Part shown: positions 58,825 through 64,000 of the stretch, in pieces
Numbering within the stretch: the first letter of the stretch is position 1
How the letters are laid out: each line of letters begins with the position of its first letter
Assembly (NCBI GenBank): GCA_963169455.1
Contig: CAUJDW010000157.1
Location: forward strand, 1-64,000
DNA length: 64,000 nucleotides
Reading direction: 5' to 3'
Source of the DNA: Bacteroidota bacterium
GTDB lineage: Bacteria > Bacteroidota > Bacteroidia > Chitinophagales > Saprospiraceae
Position numbers and translations under genes: made by a program
The notes under the pieces: model-generated
Databases searched by the model: none
The model's input: the letters and a program-made list of their open reading frames with translations, nothing else
Told to the model about the DNA's origin: nothing

Positions 58825-59382
58825 TTATTCTTCGTCTTCCCCGCTTTTGCGCGGCCGGATTACATTGAGCTTGCCATCGTCTCCGTATAATTCTTTCGAT
58901 TTTTTGTTGTAAGCCTGCGCCGCTTCCTCCGGAGTGTCAAACATGCCTATATGTACGGATTTCCGGTTGATGGAAATGACAGCCCGGTATCGGCTGTTTT
59001 CCTTGTAAACCCCCGTATAGCCTACTTTGCTGCTGGTCTTGCGCTTGCGGCTCGCCACCGAGCGGGAGCGGTAAAGGATATTCTCCAGGCGACAGTCCAG
59101 TTTGTTCCCGTTCCTGGCGCCAACCAGGTTCCTGTCCCGGCTCTTCGAGTCGAAGAGAAATTTTTCCGCGATGAGCTTGTGCAGATAGATCGTCTCGGTT
59201 TTGTACCCGCCATCGGCCCTTTTCCAGGTTTTCTGAAAAACAGCACAGCCGCTGGAATGCCGCCGGAGGTTGTTGATAAAATCCACCTTCACCAGATAGG
59301 GGTCTGTGGTCAGGTATTCGTATACCTTATCGTCCAGCAATACGGTTTCGTCCGCATTTTTCAGTTTAACTTTGTATAACAC
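58825..59382 (-). CDS. AP2-domain protein with degenerate HNH-like region
   Basis: A 185-residue protein starting at GTG. Residues about 60-105 resemble the HNH core of homing endonucleases (IYLHKLIAEKFLF, then GARNGNKLDCRLENIL), but the usual histidine before the GNK motif is Ala89 and the following Asn is Cys97, so cleavage is unlikely. Residues 119-165 match an AP2/ERF DNA-binding domain (GYTGVYKENSRYRAVISINRKSVHIGMFDTPEEAAQAYNKKSKELYG). Such AP2-HNH fusions are known from mobile endonucleases; here it may be a domesticated DNA-binding protein. It is convergent with mnmD and divergent from ribD. Confidence 0.8.
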   Translation of the reverse strand: MLYKVKLKNADETVLLDDKVYEYLTTDPYLVKVDFINNLRRHSSGCAVFQKTWKRADGGYKTETIYLHKLIAEKFLFDSKSRDRNLVGARNGNKLDCRLENILYRSRSVASRKRKTSSKVGYTGVYKENSRYRAVISINRKSVHIGMFDTPEEAAQAYNKKSKELYGDDGKLNVIRPRKSGEDEE

Positions 59383-59550
59383 GCGCTCTCTTGTTTAGGT
59401 GAATAAATTAATATTCCGAGGCTATGTTCAAGTGGGAAATTATATATTGAGAAACAAAAAAGGGATATTGCAAAATATTGCCGGGAGTGAATGGTGCGAA
59501 AATTAATGAATTCGCCAAATATTTTCTAACCTGTTGTAATGTTTTTGTTA

Positions 59551-60591
59551 ATGCAGGAGTACATATTTATGAAGCGCTGTTTCAGCCTCGCCCGCCTGGG
59601 GGCGGGCCGCACCTCGCCCAATCCAATGGTCGGGGCCGTACTGGCCTATGAGGGGCGCATTATCGGCGAAGGCTTTCACCGGGCCTATGGCGAAGCCCAC
59701 GCCGAAGTGAATGCCGTAAACAGCGTTGCTCCGGAAAACCAGGGGCTCCTTCCCTACTCCACCCTGTATGTTTCCCTGGAGCCCTGCAATATTTACGGAA
59801 AGACCCCGCCCTGCACCAGCCTCATCCTGGAAAAAAAAATCCCAAGAGTTATCGTTTCCTGCCTGGACCACACGCCGGGAGTCAACGGGGCAGGCATCGA
59901 ACGGCTCCGGGCAGCCGGCGTCGATGTTTCCGTTGGCCTTCTTGAAGCAGAAGGCCAGGCCCTGAGCCGGCCGAGAAATACGTTTGTCAGTGCGCACCGC
60001 CCTTATGTCATCCTGAAATTTGCGCAATCGGCAAACGGCATGTTCGCTCCGCCGGATGGCCGCCAGCTCTGGTTGTCCAATGCCTTTTCCAAGCGCCTCG
60101 TCCATAAATGGCGCAGCGAGATTGATGCCATACTGGTAGGCGGCAACACGGCCCGCATCGATAACCCCCAGCTAACCAACCGGCACTGGTTTGGAAAAAT
60201 GCCCGTGCGCATCGTGTTGAGCCGTTCGGGGAAGCTCCCTCCCGGGCTGGCGCTTTTCGGCCCCGAAGCTCCTACCCTGCTGGTAAGCGAGCTGCCCCCC
60301 GGCCGGGCCTTGAAAAATTCAGCCGGGTGGCTGCCCCTGCCATTCAACGATGGCCTCATTGGCAGCCTGCTCGGCGAACTGGCCCGGAGAAACATCACTA
60401 CGCTTTTCGTAGAAGGTGGAATTCGGACGCTGGAACTGTTCCTGGAGTCCGGATACTGGGACGAAGCCAGGGTGTTTGTCACGGGAACCCACCTCTACCC
60501 CGGGCGCCCGGCCCCACAGATTCCCGTAGAGCCAAAATCCGGTTTCAGGCTGGGCAGCGACCAACTGCTCGTCTTCGAAAACCGCCGATAG
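59551..60591 (+). CDS. ribD: Riboflavin biosynthesis protein RibD
   Basis: A 346-residue bifunctional deaminase-reductase acting on the pyrimidine intermediate of riboflavin synthesis. The zinc motif of the deaminase is His50-Ala-Glu52 in EAHAEVNAV and Cys79/Cys88 in LEPCNIYGKTPPC; family members usually have H in place of Ile (EPCNHYGKTPPC). The reductase domain follows (RPYVILKFAQSANGMFA, EIDAILVGGNTARIDNPQLTNR, TTLFVEGGIRTLELFLESGYWDEARVFVTG). The ATG at 59551 gives the best N terminus; 59539 is also possible. It stands alone rather than in a rib operon. A terminator follows at 60631. Confidence 0.93.
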   Translation: MQEYIFMKRCFSLARLGAGRTSPNPMVGAVLAYEGRIIGEGFHRAYGEAHAEVNAVNSVAPENQGLLPYSTLYVSLEPCNIYGKTPPCTSLILEKKIPRVIVSCLDHTPGVNGAGIERLRAAGVDVSVGLLEAEGQALSRPRNTFVSAHRPYVILKFAQSANGMFAPPDGRQLWLSNAFSKRLVHKWRSEIDAILVGGNTARIDNPQLTNRHWFGKMPVRIVLSRSGKLPPGLALFGPEAPTLLVSELPPGRALKNSAGWLPLPFNDGLIGSLLGELARRNITTLFVEGGIRTLELFLESGYWDEARVFVTGTHLYPGRPAPQIPVEPKSGFRLGSDQLLVFENRR

Positions 60592-60630
60592 GCCCCGCTT
60601 TTACAATCGTTAAACTTCATTTAAAGTGCG

Positions 60631-60656
60631 AAGGCGCCACCATAAGCGCCTTTTTT
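60631..60656 (+). terminator. Terminator after ribD
   Basis: AAGGCGC (60631-60637) pairs with GCGCCTT (60646-60652), followed by a T-run. Confidence 0.75.
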
Positions 60657-60674
60657 ATTTTGTTTGTTTGTTGT

Positions 60675-60682
60675 TACATTTG
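60675..60682 (+). promoter_or_regulatory. Possible -7 box for thioredoxin-like gene
   Basis: TACATTTG (60675-60682) matches TAnnTTTG, 31 bases before the ATG at 60713. No TTG is seen at the usual -33 spacing, so this is a weak call. Confidence 0.45.
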
Positions 60683-60712
60683 TTGACCACAGCAGAAAAA
60701 TTGAAATAAAGA

Positions 60713-61288
60713 ATGAAAAGGTTAAGTGCCATACTGATCATCTTCGCCACCCTGAGCGCCCTTTCATTCAAACCGGCCGAACAGACACAAATACTACGAC
60801 ATGGCGTAAACCAGGCTGCCGTAAACTGGCTGAGCTGGGAAGAAGCCATGGCCCTTTCGCAGAAAGAAAAGAAGAAGATACTGTTGTCTGTTTACACGGA
60901 TTGGTGCGGCTGGTGCAAGCGCATGGATACGGCCACCTTCGAGGAGCCCAGTATCGCCCGTTACATCAACGAGAATTTCTACCCTGTCAAATTCGACGCC
61001 GAGCAGCGGGGCGAGCTGGAGTATCAGGGCAAGGCTTACAAATACGTTAAAAACGGCAAGCGCGGATACCACGAACTCGCCGCCGAACTGCTGAAAGGCC
61101 GGCTGAGCTTTCCATCCGTTGTCTTTTTGGATGAGAAACAGGAAGTTATCCAATCCATCGTGGGTTACAAACCGCCCGAGGAATTCGAAAAAATAGCCAC
61201 CTATTTCGCCCAGGACCACTACAAGAAGACTCCCTGGTCAACCTATCAGAAGAATTTCAGGCCTACGCTGCTGCTGCTGAAAGATTGA
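60713..61288 (+). CDS. Exported thioredoxin-family protein
   Basis: A 191-residue protein with an N-terminal hydrophobic export signal (MKRLSAILIIFATLSALSF). The redox motif is WCGWCK with Cys65 and Cys68 in ILLSVYTDWCGWCKRMDTATF, and the cis-Pro segment is LSFPSVVFLDEKQEVI. An insert between them (RGELEYQGKAYKYVKNGKRGYHELAAELLKG) resembles the DUF255/thioredoxin_7-like subgroup rather than TrxA. It likely reduces or folds exported proteins. It is monocistronic. Confidence 0.88.
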   Translation: MKRLSAILIIFATLSALSFKPAEQTQILRHGVNQAAVNWLSWEEAMALSQKEKKKILLSVYTDWCGWCKRMDTATFEEPSIARYINENFYPVKFDAEQRGELEYQGKAYKYVKNGKRGYHELAAELLKGRLSFPSVVFLDEKQEVIQSIVGYKPPEEFEKIATYFAQDHYKKTPWSTYQKNFRPTLLLLKD

Positions 61289-61329
61289 GCAGGCCCTCAG
61301 GGCGCCGGATTTTTGCCCTGCCCGCCAGC

Positions 61330-62910
61330 TTAACGTTTTCTGCGGCGGGTAGTAGTACTGCGCCGGCTCGACCCGCTTATTCCCAGTACGCCCAACAACC
61401 CGCGGGTGAGCTCACGGGCTACCGTCCGTCCTATCTGCCGGGTGGTGGGGTTGCTGATGATCTTTTCGAATGTGCTTTTCTCCTTGCGGCGCGAAACGGA
61501 CCTGGCCTGTTCCTGCTGTTCCTGCAATTCCTCCTGAAAATCTTCCTCCCGTGCCGCCGCCATTTTTTCTGCCAGAATATCGTGCGCGCTCCTCAAATCG
61601 AGCACCTCATTATATTTCCGGACAAGCGCCGAACGCTGGACAATACTGTCAATTTCCTGAGGGCTTAGCACGTCCATCCGCGATTCGGGCGCGCGCAGCA
61701 GCGTGTGCGCCAATGGCGTAGGAATGCCTTTTTCATTCAGGGCCGTCACCAGCGCTTCGCCAATCCCCAGTTCCGTTACGGATTGCGCGACGTCGTAAAA
61801 ATCAGACAGCGGGTAATTCTGAGCAGCCAGTTTGATGGCTTTGCGGTCCTTGGCGGTGAAAGCGCGAAGGGCGTGCTGGATTTTGAGGCCCAGCTGCCCG
61901 AGCACATCGTCGGGAATGTCCGCCGGGTTTTGGGTGATAAAAAAGAGCCCCACTCCCTTGGAGCGGATAAGCTTGACGATCACTTCGATCTGATCCAGCA
62001 GCGCCTCGGATGCTTCTTCAAATACGAGGTGGGCTTCATCGATAAAGATCGCAAGCTTGGGTTTATCCAGGTCGCCTTCTTCCGGGAAGCTGGAATATAT
62101 CTCGGCCAGGATCTGCAGCATGAAAGTGGAGAACAGCTTGGGGCGCCCCTGGATATCCGTCAGGCGGATGATGGAAACCACGCCCCGCCCATCCGGGCTG
62201 AGCCGGCAAAGGTCGTCCACATCGAAAGAGCGCTCACCGAAGAAACGGCTGGCGTCCTGCTGTTCCAGTTCGATGATTTTCCGCATGATGGTTCCCACGG
62301 AAGTGGAGGAAATGGTGCCGTAAATCCGCTCTATTTCCACCTTGCCTTCGTTGGTGATAAACTGAAGGGTCTGCTTGAAGTCGTTCAGGTCCAGCAGGGG
62401 CATCTGGTTATCATCGCAGTATTTGAAAACGACGGATACTATGCTGGCCTGGGTGTCGTTCAGGCCCAGTATCTTTGAAAACAGAACGGGGCCGAATTCC
62501 GTCACGGTCGCCCGCAGGCGCGCGCCCTTTTCCCCGGAAAGGCTCAGGAACTCTACCTGGCTTCCGCCGGCTGTGAAGGGAATCCCGATGCGCTGGTGGC
62601 GTTCCTCAATTTTGGCGTTGCCGGCGCCGGCAACGGCAATTCCACAGAGGTCGCCCTTGATGTCCATCAGCAGGGAAGGCACGCCCGCCCTGGAAAGCTG
62701 CTCGGCGAGGATCTGAAGCGTTTTGGTTTTACCCGAACCCGTGGCGCCTGCGATGAGCCCGTGTCGGTTCAGGGTCCTCAGGGGGATTTTCACTAACGTA
62801 TTCGGAATGCATTCCCCTTCCAGCATGGCGCCGCCCAGAATGATGGAAGGGCCTTTGAAGGCGTAGCCTTCCGACATTTGCGCGATAAATTTTTCTTTTT
62901 GGACAGACAT
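61330..62910 (-). CDS. DUF853 HerA-like ATPase (YjgR type)
   Basis: A 526-residue P-loop ATPase of the HerA/FtsK superfamily. N-terminal segment IPLRTLNRHGLIAGATGSGKTKTLQILAEQLSRAGVPSLLMDIKGDLCGIA has Walker A GATGSGKT; the Walker B is LAIFIDEAHLVFEEA, and sensor-like FFITQNPADIP follows. The C-terminal basic segment (RRSTTTRRRKR) may bind nucleic acid. YjgR proteins have no proven role; no NurA nuclease partner is adjacent, although the exported nuclease gene sits just upstream. ATG at 62910 chosen over TTG at 62922. Confidence 0.9.
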   Translation of the reverse strand: MSVQKEKFIAQMSEGYAFKGPSIILGGAMLEGECIPNTLVKIPLRTLNRHGLIAGATGSGKTKTLQILAEQLSRAGVPSLLMDIKGDLCGIAVAGAGNAKIEERHQRIGIPFTAGGSQVEFLSLSGEKGARLRATVTEFGPVLFSKILGLNDTQASIVSVVFKYCDDNQMPLLDLNDFKQTLQFITNEGKVEIERIYGTISSTSVGTIMRKIIELEQQDASRFFGERSFDVDDLCRLSPDGRGVVSIIRLTDIQGRPKLFSTFMLQILAEIYSSFPEEGDLDKPKLAIFIDEAHLVFEEASEALLDQIEVIVKLIRSKGVGLFFITQNPADIPDDVLGQLGLKIQHALRAFTAKDRKAIKLAAQNYPLSDFYDVAQSVTELGIGEALVTALNEKGIPTPLAHTLLRAPESRMDVLSPQEIDSIVQRSALVRKYNEVLDLRSAHDILAEKMAAAREEDFQEELQEQQEQARSVSRRKEKSTFEKIISNPTTRQIGRTVARELTRGLLGVLGISGSSRRSTTTRRRKR

Positions 62911-62922
62911 ATCAGAATTCAA

Positions 62923-63831
62923 TTATTGTTGGTTATTCCATTTCTCTATTCGAAGCTGGTGCTTTTGTTTGCTGAACTCCCAAAGGTCTATGTTCATGTT
63001 TTGTTCCACTTCTTCCTCCAGTTCCAGGGGCATCAATTCACCGAAGAAGTTGAACCCCGTTACTTCCTCCACTTTGTCGATTGGCATGGCAAATTTGTAG
63101 AGCGGTTCGAAGCTGACCTCATTTGGGATGACAAAGCCGATGCCTTTTACCTGCGGCTCTTCCAGGTCGAGCAAAACTTTGAAAAAGGCGGCGGGCACGG
63201 AAACGCCGTTTTCTCCGATTTCCCCTTTGGGCTTCAGGCTCAAAACGGGGCCGGTAATGACATATAGCTGCCCCTCGCGTTTGGCCCAGCTCCGGCTGAG
63301 TTCTTCCAGTTCCCGCCAGACGCCCTTGTTGAAATTTTTCGACTGAGGGCTGATATTGCTCATCAGGAAAGTTTCATCCATGGCATCTTCACTGAAGGCC
63401 CGGTCGGCGGCCGGCACGAGGTGGCCCCGGTCGTAGCCGCTGTTGCGATAATCATCAGGCGTTGCGCTCCCCGTTCCGATGGAGGGGTCGGGCCGAAAGC
63501 TGTTGCTGCGCTCCAGCCAGGGTTGTTCGAGTTCCCGCCGGCTCAGGCGATAGGCCACCCACTCCGCCTGTTCGTGTTCTTCCGAATAAGAGAGTGCGAA
63601 GTACTTATGCCGTATGACGGCGCCCGTGGAAGACTCCGGCAGGAAATAGTCCCCCTCCTCCTCCACTGGTGGTGCTCCGCCGCCGCCCGGTGGGGCCGCC
63701 TGGCCGTTTCCCATGAACATGTTGAACAGGAAAAATAAACCGCTGATGATCGCTCCGAATAAGCCGACTTTTATGATCATGCCAGAGCTGCCTTTGCCCT
63801 GGCGGTTGTGGTTCGTCCTGAATTTGGCCAT
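62923..63831 (-). CDS. Membrane-anchored DNA/RNA non-specific endonuclease
   Basis: A 302-residue protein with an N-terminal membrane helix at about 18-40 and a Pro/Gly linker, then a non-specific nuclease domain of the beta-beta-alpha-metal (NucA/EndoG) type. The active-site motif DRGH is at 134-137 (GYDRGHLVPAADRAF), followed by FLMSNISPQSKNFNKGVWRELE with the metal-binding Asn. The catalytic domain is probably periplasmic. It may degrade external nucleic acid for nutrition. The start at 63831 avoids a hydrophobic but non-signal extension to 63879. It lies 12 bases upstream of the HerA-like gene. Confidence 0.93.
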   Translation of the reverse strand: MAKFRTNHNRQGKGSSGMIIKVGLFGAIISGLFFLFNMFMGNGQAAPPGGGGAPPVEEEGDYFLPESSTGAVIRHKYFALSYSEEHEQAEWVAYRLSRRELEQPWLERSNSFRPDPSIGTGSATPDDYRNSGYDRGHLVPAADRAFSEDAMDETFLMSNISPQSKNFNKGVWRELEELSRSWAKREGQLYVITGPVLSLKPKGEIGENGVSVPAAFFKVLLDLEEPQVKGIGFVIPNEVSFEPLYKFAMPIDKVEEVTGFNFFGELMPLELEEEVEQNMNIDLWEFSKQKHQLRIEKWNNQQ

Positions 63832-63945
63832 GCAGGGGATTTTGTTTGGATGCGTGTAAAAATAACAAAACACGGGCAATCCGGCGCTTAAAACCGGAAA
63901 AAGTACAGGGGTTGCACGCCATTTGGCAGGCAGCCTGGCTGGAAT

Positions 63946-64000
63946 CTACCTTTTTTGGCTCACCAGCATCTCTACGGCTCCGTGCGGATTGATAAGCGGT
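63946..64000 (-). CDS. 3' end of a gene entering the window (partial)
   Basis: On the minus strand, 18 codons (NPHGAVEMLVSQKR at the end) precede a TAG at 63946-63948. The frame continues past the window edge. Product cannot be assigned from this fragment; the reading frame itself is uncertain. Confidence 0.35.
   Translation of the reverse strand, partial: PLINPHGAVEMLVSQKR

Noticed and set aside
58825..59382. Eukaryotic (plant) contamination because of the AP2 domain
   Set aside because: AP2 domains occur in bacterial mobile endonucleases; the gene lies inside clear bacterial sequence.

Overview
The window looks like chromosomal DNA of a Bacteroidota member, most likely of the Saprospiria (Lewinella/Phaeodactylibacter type). 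The evidence is type IX secretion sorting domains (43956-49670, 51591-52856), Bacteroidota-style -7 promoter boxes (TAnnTTTG), many short-lipobox lipoproteins, an effector-associated-domain protein of the kind common in Saprospiria, and moderately high GC. The lineage call is inference; no rRNA or marker phylogeny was available. No phage, plasmid or CRISPR module was seen.

Layout. 1-240: a tRNA-Pro gene preceded by at least one tandem degenerate copy. 270-7382: a VOC protein, then a glycan block (Tat-exported Gfo/Idh/MocA oxidoreductase, DUF6807 protein, GH92 alpha-mannosidase, lipoprotein). 7457-12456: a P-type ATPase and an exported M1 peptidase. 12489-15729: altronate dehydratase (uxaA) and a GntP permease. 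15740-19184: two co-directional genes, one with an N-terminal effector-associated-domain-11-like domain plus membrane helices, the other with a regulatory-like domain, coiled coil and TPRs. 19287-30477: a large minus-strand hexuronate locus. 30778-33453: DUF2490 protein, exported beta-carbonic anhydrase and a lipoprotein. 33647-35628: dnaA and a probable oriC. 35629-43847: 3-hydroxyacyl-CoA dehydrogenase, a glucosaminidase, a second TRAP transporter with a convergent binding protein, a radical SAM protein, and an ECF sigma factor with a membrane partner. 43956-49670: a 1904-residue repetitive T9SS cargo. 50123-64000: sterol-desaturase-like enzyme, HmuY-like T9SS cargo, LysM glucosaminidase, cardiolipin-synthase-like enzyme, PDH E1 beta, MnmD, AP2-domain protein, RibD, thioredoxin-like protein, HerA-like ATPase, exported nuclease and the tail of one more gene.

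How genes work together. In the minus-strand locus, glucuronate can go to fructuronate (UxaC), mannonate (SDR reductase), 2-keto-3-deoxygluconate (UxuA), KDPG (KdgK), then pyruvate plus glyceraldehyde-3-phosphate (KDPG aldolase), with a TRAP transporter for uptake. Upstream genes for a DUF1080 (3-keto-glycoside hydrolase type) protein and an exported oxidoreductase suggest an oxidative step that frees uronate or glucose units from a glycoside. UxaA and GntP about 5 kb away could feed altronate or gluconate-type acids into the same intermediate, but no tagaturonate reductase is present.

Intergenic DNA carries several small inverted-repeat elements: a family with TAAGTAGTTGGRCAC-type ends (three copies), a nested inverted repeat at 33471-33583, and an AT-rich satellite at 29564-29658 that shares the core word of the first family. 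All coordinates, motif positions and domain borders were read by eye; no database search was run.
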